In this document: one piece after another, positions 23,570 through 31,321 of the stretch | Layout of the letters: each line of letters starts with the position of its first letter | Numbering within the stretch: the stretch's first letter is position 1 | NCBI GenBank assembly: GCA_001829415.1 | Contig: MIBE01000052.1 | Location: forward strand, 1-33,145 | Direction: 5' to 3' | Origin: Spirochaetes bacterium GWF1_51_8 | GTDB taxonomy: Bacteria; Spirochaetota; Brevinematia; Brevinematales; GWF1-51-8 | Length of the DNA stretch: 33,145 bases | Made by a program: the position numbers and the translations under genes | Notes under the pieces: model-generated | Told to the model about the DNA's origin: nothing | Databases searched by the model: none | The model's input: only the letters and a program-made list of their open reading frames with translations

Positions 23570-24807
23570 TCGACGGCGGTTTCGCCGAACTTCTCGATCA
23601 CTTCCCACATCTCGGGGGAAATCTCCTCGTCGAATTTCAGCGCGATATAAAATTTCAGCCTGCTTTCTTCCTGGTTCACACGCACGACCTTTCCCTTAAG
23701 GTTGAGGTTCTCCATGATCTGCGCGCCCAGCTTATCGACATTAAATCCGAAGTCTTTGAATTTCAGGTCGTCCGATAATGTGCCGTGGCACTCGAGCAAG
23801 ACTCCGCCGTTACTGATATTTACGATACGGGCGTTAATCTTGACGAGGTCGGGATTATCCAATAGCGATATGATGTTATTCTGGCGCAGTCTGAAACGCT
23901 GACTTTTCCGGTGCTCTTGGCCGTCACGGACCTGCTGGTTGTACTCATGTTCGAGATGGTCGTAGATCGTGTTCTTACCCATAAACTTGGAGCGGTAAAG
24001 CGCTTTGTCGGCGGTTTCGATAAGCGAGTTGTAGTCCGTGGCATCGAACGGGTAGGTCGCGATCCCGGCGGAAAAAGTGATCTTGAACTCGGTGACCGAA
24101 CGGTTGTCCTGGGTAAACTCGCGGGTGATCCTTTCCTTGAGACGTTCGGCGATAGCCCTCGCGCCGATCCGGCCTGTCTGCGGGAGCAGGATCGCGAACT
24201 CGTCGCCCCCGAAGCGCGACACGATGTCTTCGCCACGCACATGCTCGCGGAGCACGTTACTGAAACGGATCAGGACTTCGTCGCCGTAAAGGTGGCCTTC
24301 CTTATCGTTGACTGTCTTGAAGTTGTCGAGATCGAGCAGGATGACCGAGAACTTCTGCTGGTAACGGTCGGCGCGGATGATTTCCTTCTGGACGAATTCC
24401 TTGAAGAAGCGCGGGTTGTAGCAGCGGGTCTTCGGGTCTTCCTTGCTATGGGTGTATATTTTTTCAAAAAGCCCGTACTCGATGAAGATGGGGTTTTTCA
24501 GGATTTTCGCCGTGTTTATAAAATAATCGAGCGCGGCGACCCGGATATCGATCTTTTTCTTTGAATGGGAAATCTCTCCCCGGTGGTTGAGTATCTTGTA
24601 GAAATGCTGCTTGGCCTCTTCGTTATCGAACTCGAGATTGGTGAGGAAGCTGATGATGAATTTATAGAACCACGGCGGCAGTGAATCGTCACTAAACGAA
24701 TCCTTGACCTGATCTTCGTTTTCATCGAGATTTGACAAAAAGTCGGCTATAAATGTGTTTATTAGACTATCACGTTCCGGTACGTCGTCCAGTGCTTCAA
24801 AATCCAT
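23566..24807 (-). CDS. Diguanylate cyclase (GGDEF) with C-terminal PilZ domain
   Basis: This protein of about 413 residues has a helical, poorly conserved N-terminus (about 1-125), a GGDEF domain (about 130-295) with intact FGGDEF and the RGED product-inhibition site five residues before it, and a C-terminal PilZ domain (about 300-405) with RKSQR and NISNGG, the c-di-GMP-binding motif. It should make c-di-GMP from GTP and also bind it. No membrane segment is visible. I prefer the ATG at 24805-24807: AAGGGG lies 7 nt upstream, and the candidate promoter at 24835-24863 would start RNA near 24828, leaving the upstream TTG at 24831 outside the message. With FlgG in the window, control of motility or surface behaviour is plausible. 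Confidence 0.9.
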   Translation of the reverse strand: MDFEALDDVPERDSLINTFIADFLSNLDENEDQVKDSFSDDSLPPWFYKFIISFLTNLEFDNEEAKQHFYKILNHRGEISHSKKKIDIRVAALDYFINTAKILKNPIFIEYGLFEKIYTHSKEDPKTRCYNPRFFKEFVQKEIIRADRYQQKFSVILLDLDNFKTVNDKEGHLYGDEVLIRFSNVLREHVRGEDIVSRFGGDEFAILLPQTGRIGARAIAERLKERITREFTQDNRSVTEFKITFSAGIATYPFDATDYNSLIETADKALYRSKFMGKNTIYDHLEHEYNQQVRDGQEHRKSQRFRLRQNNIISLLDNPDLVKINARIVNISNGGVLLECHGTLSDDLKFKDFGFNVDKLGAQIMENLNLKGKVVRVNQEESRLKFYIALKFDEEISPEMWEVIEKFGETAVD

Positions 24808-24834
24808 CCCCGTGCCCCTTAACATATCCAATAT

Positions 24835-24863
24835 ACTTTACCGCTTTACGGGATTTCTGTCAA
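24835..24863 (-). promoter_or_regulatory. Candidate sigma-70 promoter for the GGDEF-PilZ gene
   Basis: Read on the minus strand, a perfect TTGACA (24863-24858) is followed after 17 nt by TAAAGT (24840-24835). The implied transcript start lies about 20 nt before the preferred ATG and includes its AAGGGG site. Confidence 0.5.
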
Positions 24864-24953
24864 ATCTAATGCCGGGATTTTTAAATAATAGCGTTATTGT
24901 GAGCAATGTCTTATAATTAAACCGTTAAGGTGAAGGGGGAAAGGAGGATGTCG

Positions 24954-26108
24954 ATGGGAAAAAAGTTTCTAGTCCTATGTATTCCGCTTGTTTTGACCGT
25001 CCAAGGCTTATTCGCGCAGGAGACATTCGGCGGGCATTTCAGCGGAGGCGATAAAGCTAAACCCCAGCCCATGAAGCCGGTAGAACAGCCGGGAACCGGC
25101 TGGAGCTATTTCGAGTGCATTCTCGCGCCGAGCATCGCGGCCGGTTTCAGCCTCACACCGTTATTTTTCGGCTCGGCGTTCAATCTGTCCTACTGGGAAG
25201 ATATTGCCATGATGGGCGCGTCGCTCGTCCCGATCTATTTCGTCAATCCGCTCGACGGGCTATTCATGACAATGGGGATGGGCGGGCTGGTCGGGATCGA
25301 ACGGGCGCTCGACAGTATGCCGGACGCCCTGCTTCTCGGTCAATTCGCTTACAACTGGATCATGGAAGCGGCGTTCTATTCCTCGTATGTCGCGTACTTT
25401 AACGCCCGCGCTCATGCGGCGCAGGGAATCTATAACGATAAATGGCGGGAGGAACTTGGCGACGCGGCGGACTTCATGATGCTCGGCGAGAACAACCCGC
25501 TCGATACCACATGGAAGGCTTACGGTTTCGGCGAGCTGTTTACCGCGCCGCTCGACGGCAGGCATTACAACGATATGATGATGCTGCTCCTGCCGGTCGC
25601 AGGGGTGATCGGACCGCTCGTGATGTACTCGCATAAGGACGCGATGTGGACGACCGGAAAGAGCTATCTCGGGCAATGGGAAGTGCCGGCGTATGTGTCG
25701 ATACCGGTGATGCTCGCCTTCTTCTATCTCGAGTCGACGATCATATCGATCTCCGAAGAGGCTCTGTTCCGGGGTTTCCTTTTCGAGGATGTAGGGGCGA
25801 CGTCCGGTTTGGCTAACGCGGCGATACTCGACTGCACTCTTTTCCCGGCGGTGCATGTCCCGCAGGAAATCGAGATGGGCTTATCCGGCGGTACGATCGC
25901 GTTGAACTTTCTCCGCCGCTCTGTGTTGACATTCTATCTCGATCTGCTCTATCTCCGGGGCGGCCTCACCCATTCTGTGACCGCGCACATGCTGATCGAC
26001 TTCTCCCAGCTATTCACGCTCTGGCTGATGAACGCCGGGGCGCCTCAGGATGAGATTCAGGATATTCTTCCGGGGCCGGTGGAGTTCGCGTTCAGGATAC
26101 CGTTCTGA
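24954..26108 (+). CDS. CPBP-family intramembrane protease-like protein with signal peptide
   Basis: This protein of about 384 residues has the three CPBP (Rce1-like) motifs near the C-terminus: EEALFR (E268, E269, R273), FPAVH (F297, H301) and HMLID (H345, D349), the set required for the glutamate-type intramembrane peptidase. Several hydrophobic segments span the middle. It is odd in starting with a clear cleavable signal (LTVQGLFAQ) and in ending with Phe. The ATG at 24954 has AAGGAGG six nt upstream; the ATG at 24948 touches that site and is less likely. Some family members process prenylated proteins or peptides, but most bacterial ones are uncharacterised. The substrate is unknown here. 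Confidence 0.8.
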   Translation: MGKKFLVLCIPLVLTVQGLFAQETFGGHFSGGDKAKPQPMKPVEQPGTGWSYFECILAPSIAAGFSLTPLFFGSAFNLSYWEDIAMMGASLVPIYFVNPLDGLFMTMGMGGLVGIERALDSMPDALLLGQFAYNWIMEAAFYSSYVAYFNARAHAAQGIYNDKWREELGDAADFMMLGENNPLDTTWKAYGFGELFTAPLDGRHYNDMMMLLLPVAGVIGPLVMYSHKDAMWTTGKSYLGQWEVPAYVSIPVMLAFFYLESTIISISEEALFRGFLFEDVGATSGLANAAILDCTLFPAVHVPQEIEMGLSGGTIALNFLRRSVLTFYLDLLYLRGGLTHSVTAHMLIDFSQLFTLWLMNAGAPQDEIQDILPGPVEFAFRIPF

Positions 26109-26120
26109 TAAATTTGTGTT

Positions 26121-26149
26121 TGACAAAACCGGGGTTTTCCGGTAAGATT
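26121..26149 (+). promoter_or_regulatory. Consensus-like sigma-70 promoter for the alpha/beta hydrolase operon
   Basis: A perfect TTGACA is followed after 17 nt by TAAGAT. It lies 13 bp after the CPBP gene and about 35 bp before the hydrolase ATG, which is preceded by GGGAGCGGA. It is among the clearest promoters in the window. Confidence 0.65.
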
Positions 26150-26182
26150 ATTGCTGTATGTTAGAGTAAGGACGGGAGCGGA

Positions 26183-27166
26183 ATGGACGAAGAAAACCGT
26201 AAAAAACGGGGGTGGCTGATGATCGCAATCGGGCTGATTATACTGGGACTGTTTATCGCCCCCCTTGCGATACCCGTGCCGCCCGTAGAGGGTACGCTGC
26301 CCACAGCTAAGCTCGCCGATCCGGACAGTAAATTCGCCGACATCGGCGGTGTAAAGGTGCATTATAAGACGGCGGGTAAGGGCGAACCGGTCTTCCTGCT
26401 TCTCCACGGTTTCGGCGCGAGCCTTTACTCGTGGCGGAAGGTGATGCCGGAGCTCGCGAAGTACGGCACGGTCGTGGCGTTCGACAGACTCGGTTTCGGG
26501 TTGACCGAACGGCTACTGCCCGGAAACTGGACGAACGGCAACCCGTACTCGATGCAGAAACAGATCGGTTATGCGTTCGGTCTGCTCGACAGTCTGGGGT
26601 ATAGCAACGCGGTCTGGGTCGGGCATTCGGCCGGCGGGACTGTCGCGGTGACAGCGGCGGGGACTTATCCCGGCAAGATCAAGGCGCTGATCCTTGTCGA
26701 TCCGGCGATCATCAGTTCCGGGCCTCCCGGGTTCGCGCAGCTTATCTATTCGATTCCGTCCGTCAATCACATTGCGCCGTTACTCATGAGGAATATCAAA
26801 AACTGGGGCATGGAAATCCTCGCCTCGGCATGGTTCGATACGAATAAGATCACAGAGGAAGATATCGCCCTGTACCGGAAACCGCTCTCGATGAGCAATT
26901 GGGATATCGGATTGTGGGAATTCACTAAGGCGACCGGAGGCAACAGTTCGAAGGACTACCTCGGCAAGCTCGGCATCCCCGTCCTATTGGTCACGGGTGA
27001 TCATGATGAAATCGTTCCGCCGTCCGAGACCGTCTCGTTGACAAACCTGATCCCGTCGGCGGAACTGGCGGTGATCTCGAACTGCGGGCATATTCCGCAC
27101 GAGGAACAGTCCGAAGCTTTCCTGCGTGAGGCCATAAAGTTTATCAAGAAGCTGAAGACCAAATAA
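26183..27166 (+). CDS. Membrane-anchored alpha/beta hydrolase
   Basis: This 327-residue protein has an N-terminal membrane anchor (about 11-32, no cleavage site) followed by an alpha/beta-hydrolase domain. The catalytic triad is visible: Ser149 in GHSAGG, Asp275 in TGDHDEIVP and His303 in NCGHIPHEE. The oxyanion loop is LLHGFGASLYSW. The family covers esterases, lipases, C-C hydrolases and haloalkane dehalogenases, and motifs do not decide among them. A positively charged N-terminus before the anchor suggests the domain faces outward. It is first in an operon with the metalloprotease-like lipoprotein (11 bp gap) and the small membrane protein. Confidence 0.85.
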   Translation: MDEENRKKRGWLMIAIGLIILGLFIAPLAIPVPPVEGTLPTAKLADPDSKFADIGGVKVHYKTAGKGEPVFLLLHGFGASLYSWRKVMPELAKYGTVVAFDRLGFGLTERLLPGNWTNGNPYSMQKQIGYAFGLLDSLGYSNAVWVGHSAGGTVAVTAAGTYPGKIKALILVDPAIISSGPPGFAQLIYSIPSVNHIAPLLMRNIKNWGMEILASAWFDTNKITEEDIALYRKPLSMSNWDIGLWEFTKATGGNSSKDYLGKLGIPVLLVTGDHDEIVPPSETVSLTNLIPSAELAVISNCGHIPHEEQSEAFLREAIKFIKKLKTK

Positions 27167-27177
27167 AGGGGGATTAT

Positions 27178-28188
27178 GTGAAAAAACTCTGGATTCTCAT
27201 CGCGCTCGCCATGCTCGGGTGCACCTACTATATGCTGACGAAACAGGAGACACAGGAAGTTATCGCGGTACTCAAACAGCCGTACCGGCAATTCTCACAG
27301 TACCCGAAGGACATATTGTCCAAACCGCTGATCGAACGGGTACAGCCTGTTTCTGAAAACTTGCTGAGCTACCTGAAAGCGCTCGATAATATGCCAAGCT
27401 ATGCGAACTATACCCCGTCGCCGTCCGAGATGAAGGAAATCAGCAACTATATCGAGATGCTTCCGCCCCTGCATCAGAAGATCATGAAAGAGAGGATGCT
27501 GGGTATCTATTTCGTGGATACGTTCATGGGCGGAGGGATGACCGATATCGCGGCCGATGAAGCGGGCAAGGAGTATTTTTATATCATATTCAATCCCGCG
27601 ACGCTGAAATCTCCTTTCGGAAAATGGGTCAGCCAGAAAGATATGACCTGCTTTATTCCCGACAACTCCGGCTATACGGTCGAGATCGAAACCGGAACGG
27701 GGTACAACGGATTTTTCTATATCCTTCTCCACGAGGTCACTCACGGGATCGACTATGTCGAAAACATCACCCCGTATGCCGACGACTTCCAGTGGAAAAT
27801 GATGGTTTTTTTCAGCAAGATGCCCAAGCAGATGACGCCGTTCGTGACCGGTATCTGGGACGGGCTCAAACTGCCGTTGCCGGATAACGATTACCAGATG
27901 CGGAAACAGGTTTCCGTATACGGATGGGGCGGGCCGAATATCAAGCTCGCTAAGGCCGAGAAGCTCTACCGGAACTTCTCCGCCTCGCCATTCGTCACCC
28001 TTTACGGCAGTACGAGCTGGGCGGAAGACCTTGCCGAGTTCGCGACCTATTACCATATCACTCAAGTGCTCGGGAAGCCGTATGTGATCACAGTAAAGTC
28101 GAACGGCAATCCGGTTTTTGTCTACGAGCCGATGAAGTCCGCGAAGGTGATGGAGCGGTTCGGTATGATGAAAGTATTTTACCAGTAG
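27178..28188 (+). CDS. HEVTH zinc metalloprotease-like lipoprotein
   Basis: This 336-residue lipoprotein has lipobox MLGC (Cys15). A zincin-type motif HEVTHGID (H185, E186, H189) sits in a predicted helix after an aromatic strand (GFFYILL). A likely third zinc ligand is a Glu of SWAEDLAEF (E283 or E287) about 100 residues on, the gluzincin-like spacing. The rest was not recognised. The GTG at 27178 is the only start after AGGGGG, because the overlapping ATG at 27176 runs straight into TGA. It sits between the anchored hydrolase and a small membrane protein. A role in processing or turning over envelope proteins is inferred. Confidence 0.75.
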   Translation: MKKLWILIALAMLGCTYYMLTKQETQEVIAVLKQPYRQFSQYPKDILSKPLIERVQPVSENLLSYLKALDNMPSYANYTPSPSEMKEISNYIEMLPPLHQKIMKERMLGIYFVDTFMGGGMTDIAADEAGKEYFYIIFNPATLKSPFGKWVSQKDMTCFIPDNSGYTVEIETGTGYNGFFYILLHEVTHGIDYVENITPYADDFQWKMMVFFSKMPKQMTPFVTGIWDGLKLPLPDNDYQMRKQVSVYGWGGPNIKLAKAEKLYRNFSASPFVTLYGSTSWAEDLAEFATYYHITQVLGKPYVITVKSNGNPVFVYEPMKSAKVMERFGMMKVFYQ

Positions 28189-28196
28189 GAGAATAT

Positions 28197-28577
28197 ATGT
28201 CCTGGCGTTCCGGGGCGTGGGAAGCGCCCTGGCTGTCGAAAGACAGCCGTAAAATCCGCAACATCTTTTATATCGTGATGATCGCGCTTCTCGGTGCGTT
28301 GTTTTTTTTAAGAGATATGGTGAAGTTCGATAAGCTCTACCTGTTTATCGGCTTCTTCAGCCTGTTCGCAATCGGGCTGGTGTTATCGAGCATCCTTGAG
28401 CGGCGCGCAAAAACCGCGACACGGCTGAAACGCGCGGCGGAATACATCGAGGCGCATCCTGAGCTCGGCGAGGAAAAACGCGGCGCTATCGAACAGGGGA
28501 AGGTCGTGGGCGGTATGACGGAAGAAGAGCGCGAGATTGCCACGGGCATGGTGCATTATCCCGAGGTTCAGTCTTAG
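28197..28577 (+). CDS. Small membrane protein, two predicted transmembrane segments
   Basis: This 126-residue protein was not recognised. It has predicted transmembrane helices at about 22-39 (IRNIFYIVMIALLGALFF) and 47-66, then a charged cytoplasmic-looking tail with coiled-coil character (RAKTATRLKRAAEYIEAHP, EEKRGAIEQGK). AGGAG precedes the ATG, 8 bp after the metalloprotease stop, so it closes that operon. Its stop overlaps by 4 nt the stop region of the convergent metallo-hydrolase gene. Confidence 0.65.
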   Translation: MSWRSGAWEAPWLSKDSRKIRNIFYIVMIALLGALFFLRDMVKFDKLYLFIGFFSLFAIGLVLSSILERRAKTATRLKRAAEYIEAHPELGEEKRGAIEQGKVVGGMTEEEREIATGMVHYPEVQS

Positions 28578-29419
28578 AACTTGTAGTACATCCATTGACG
28601 GACGAGGTCGGGGAAACCGAGTTCTTTGACCTTATCCTCGAAACTCGGCCAGTTGTCTCCGTAATGGACGAGGTACATCCGCGATTTCAAGTCGTCGGGC
28701 AGGGTGGCGAGTTCGTCGAGCGAGGCGTGTACCCCGCCGGTAAAGAACTGGGTATCGTGAAATATTTTCTCGAAGTGGAACATCTTATCGAACGACAGGA
28801 GAAGGTCCGGATCGAAGCGCGAGTCGCTTGTGAAGAATATCCGTTCGTCGATAATCGCCCCGCAGCTCCAGAACGACGAACGCCAGTCTAACGAATGCTC
28901 GGGGATGTGCATAGTACGCGGGGCTTTGATATCGATCGGGCCGATCTTCGCGTGCCAGGTTTCGCGGGGATAGTCCTTCATTTCCTCGGGGCGGATGATA
29001 TTCCAGAAGTCCTCGAAACCGAGAAACTTCCCGAACGATTCTTCGCTGTACGAGCATCCCCCGCGCAGGGATTTCTCCCAGAGTATCTTCTGGTATTCCT
29101 CGTTGATAATCACGCTGGGTTTTTTGTGGGAGACGTAACGCCCCATCAGCATCACTTCTTCCAGTCCGCCGATATGGTCGGCATGGGAGTGAGTGATGAG
29201 GAAATTATCGATATCGCTTACCTTGACACCGAGCTCGTAAAGGGCCTGGCTCGAACGGGTGCCCATATCGATCATCACGTGATCGTCACCCTTGATGATG
29301 ATCGGGTTTGTCTGATAGTGCTTTTTCGAAAAGGCGCTCCCGACTCCGGGAAAGAATATTGTTAGATGGCCGTTGTTTTTTAGGCTGAGTTTCCCGTCAT
29401 CCAATGGTTCGATCTTCAT
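28574..29419 (-). CDS. Metallo-beta-lactamase-fold hydrolase, downstream paralogue
   Basis: This 281-residue cytoplasmic protein has the two-metal motif THSHADHIGG (H77, H79, D81, H82), a later bridging Asp in TSDSRFD, and a C-terminal metal-type His in LVHYGDNW. The plan resembles RNase Z/phosphodiesterase-like and related MBL hydrolases acting on phosphodiesters or small molecules; the exact substrate is not clear. There is no signal peptide. Its ATG overlaps the stop of the upstream paralogue by 4 nt (29416-29419), so the two are translated together. About half of the residues appear shared, including a conserved HDTQFFTGGVHASLD block not typical of the general fold. Confidence 0.8.
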   Translation of the reverse strand: MKIEPLDDGKLSLKNNGHLTIFFPGVGSAFSKKHYQTNPIIIKGDDHVMIDMGTRSSQALYELGVKVSDIDNFLITHSHADHIGGLEEVMLMGRYVSHKKPSVIINEEYQKILWEKSLRGGCSYSEESFGKFLGFEDFWNIIRPEEMKDYPRETWHAKIGPIDIKAPRTMHIPEHSLDWRSSFWSCGAIIDERIFFTSDSRFDPDLLLSFDKMFHFEKIFHDTQFFTGGVHASLDELATLPDDLKSRMYLVHYGDNWPSFEDKVKELGFPDLVRQWMYYKF

Positions 29420-30279
29420 TTCTTATCCTTACCGGAAAAAATGTAATATGTATTCGGCATCGCGAACCCGGCGAAACCGTATTCCGCGATTTTCTTTTCA
29501 AAACTGCGCCACGTATCCGCGTAATGCACGAGGTGCATTTTCTTTTTTACCGCCGCGGGAAGGGTGGAGAGATCGTCGAGCGACGCATGCACCCCGCCGG
29601 TGAAGAACTGGGTGTCGTGGAACATCGCCTCGGGCTTGAACCTCTCCTCGATTTCGGAGATTAGTTCCGGGTCGAATCGCGTATCCGAGGGATAGAACAC
29701 CCGGTCGTCGATCACGATCCCCGTGCTCCAAAAACTATCCTTCCAGCTTGTCGAGCTGTCCGGGAAGTGCATCGTCCGCATGATCTTCAGGTTGATCGAA
29801 CCGATCTTCGCCTCATAGAAATCGCGGGAATAGCCTTTCAATAGTTTCGGCTCGATGACGTCGAAAAAGTCCTCGAATTCGAGGTATTTCCCGTCGTGCC
29901 GTTCGCCGAACCCGCATCCGCCTTTGAGGGAAAAGTCCCAGAGGATTTTTTGGTATTCGGGGGTGATGACCAGCGAAGGTTTCTTTTTTACCACATACCG
30001 CCATGTCAGCGCGAGCTGTTCCAGTCCGCCGATATGGTCGGCGTGCGAATGGGTGACGAGGATACGCTCGATCTGGCAGAGATTGACCCCGATCTGGTAA
30101 AGCGCGTTGGGACAAGTGCTCCCGCAATCGATCAGGACATGGTCGTCACCCTTGATGACAAGCATGCTTGTCTGGGCGTTTTCACGTGTAAACGCGCTGC
30201 CGACCCCTATAAAATAGACCGTCAGGTCGCCTGAGTTTTTTAGGGATAACGTTCCCTTGATTCGCCGCTGTGTCCGCAT
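29416..30279 (-). CDS. Metallo-beta-lactamase-fold hydrolase, upstream paralogue
   Basis: This 287-residue protein is the tandem paralogue of the gene at 28574 with the same residue numbering for THSHADHIGG (H77, H79, D81, H82), PSDTRFD and LVHYADTW. Metal ligands are intact in both, so both should be active. They differ mainly at the termini and in a Cys-bearing loop (LIDCGSTCPN here, MIDMGTRSSQ there) next to the metal site, which may change specificity. The start has only a weak ACGGGG site. The substrate is unknown. It is the first gene of the pair, with about 118 bp free of features before the pseudouridine synthase gene. Confidence 0.8.
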   Translation of the reverse strand: MRTQRRIKGTLSLKNSGDLTVYFIGVGSAFTRENAQTSMLVIKGDDHVLIDCGSTCPNALYQIGVNLCQIERILVTHSHADHIGGLEQLALTWRYVVKKKPSLVITPEYQKILWDFSLKGGCGFGERHDGKYLEFEDFFDVIEPKLLKGYSRDFYEAKIGSINLKIMRTMHFPDSSTSWKDSFWSTGIVIDDRVFYPSDTRFDPELISEIEERFKPEAMFHDTQFFTGGVHASLDDLSTLPAAVKKKMHLVHYADTWRSFEKKIAEYGFAGFAMPNTYYIFSGKDKK

Positions 30280-30397
30280 AAGAACCCCGTGAGAGTATTC
30301 CTATGAATCTTCGGATTAGCAATGCCGGAAATGAAATAATCTGGATAAATAGGCGGAAATGTTTGAAAACTTGCACCTTTCCGAATCAACTTGAGGT

Positions 30398-31321
30398 TCA
30401 GGGTAAGGATTTTCTCAGCCGTTCGAGAAGCGCGGAAAACTCCCCGGGGAGCTCGATCTTGAACGACATTTCCTTGCCGGTCGAGGGGTGCGTAAACGAA
30501 AGCTCCTTCGCGCAAAGGGCGATCCCGGATAGACCGTAAGCCTTCGGGTGACGCGAGTAGAGCGGGTCGCCCGCAATCGGATGCCCCTCGTAGGCGAAAT
30601 GAATCCTGATCTGGTGAGTCCGCCCGGTCAAAAGCACGATCTCGACATACGCATGCTCGTCGAGGTACTCGAGCACCTTGTACTCGGTGATCGCGGGCTT
30701 GCCGCCGTCCGCGACCGGGATTACCGCGCGCTTGAGCGGATTGGAGTGCGAACGCCCGAGCGGGTGCTCGAAACGGCCCTTGCCGGGAAGGTGACCCTTG
30801 ACAATAGCATGATAGATTTTACCGACTTTGCGCTCACGGAACATCTCGGAGAGCACACGGTGGGAATGATCGTTCATCGCGACGACCATGAGGCCGGCGG
30901 TATCCATATCCAGACGGTGCACTATCCCTGGACGGTCGGCGCCGCCCACCCCGGTGATCTTATCGCCGAGCCGGAACAGCAGCCCGTTTACAAGCGTCTT
31001 GTCGGGATGGCCGTGCGACGGGTGCACCGGAAGTCCGTAGGGCTTGTTGATGACCGCGATGTCGTCGTCGGAATAGAGGATGTCGAACGGCACGTCCTGC
31101 GGGACGAGCTCGAGGTGCTTGATTTCGGGAATTTCGAACTCGACGATGTCGCCGGGTTTGAGCTTATGGCTCCATTTAGCGGGCTTGCCGTTGACCGACG
31201 GTTCAATTTCGGCGGTTTTGAGGAAACTGCGCGAGTAGTCTGGGTAGAGCGCGGCCACAGCGGCGTCGAGACGCGACCCGGCGAACTTCCCTTCCTCGGT
31301 GTAGGTGTGTTTCCCGCTCAT
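30398..31321 (-). CDS. RluD-type 23S rRNA pseudouridine synthase
   Basis: This 307-residue cytoplasmic enzyme of the RluA/RluD family converts uridines in rRNA (or tRNA) to pseudouridine. It has an N-terminal S4 RNA-binding domain (about 14-65, SRLDAAVAALYPDYSRS, KLKPGD), then the catalytic domain with HRLDMDTAG (catalytic Asp138), VINKPYGLPVHP and GRTHQIRIHFAYEGHPI. The S4 plus RluA layout and length fit RluD rather than RluA. The ATG shares one base with the stop of the DUF4476-VWA gene (TAATG), with an AAGGTG site inside that gene, so translation is coupled. The exact target uridines cannot be read from sequence. Confidence 0.9.
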   Translation of the reverse strand: MSGKHTYTEEGKFAGSRLDAAVAALYPDYSRSFLKTAEIEPSVNGKPAKWSHKLKPGDIVEFEIPEIKHLELVPQDVPFDILYSDDDIAVINKPYGLPVHPSHGHPDKTLVNGLLFRLGDKITGVGGADRPGIVHRLDMDTAGLMVVAMNDHSHRVLSEMFRERKVGKIYHAIVKGHLPGKGRFEHPLGRSHSNPLKRAVIPVADGGKPAITEYKVLEYLDEHAYVEIVLLTGRTHQIRIHFAYEGHPIAGDPLYSRHPKAYGLSGIALCAKELSFTHPSTGKEMSFKIELPGEFSALLERLRKSLP

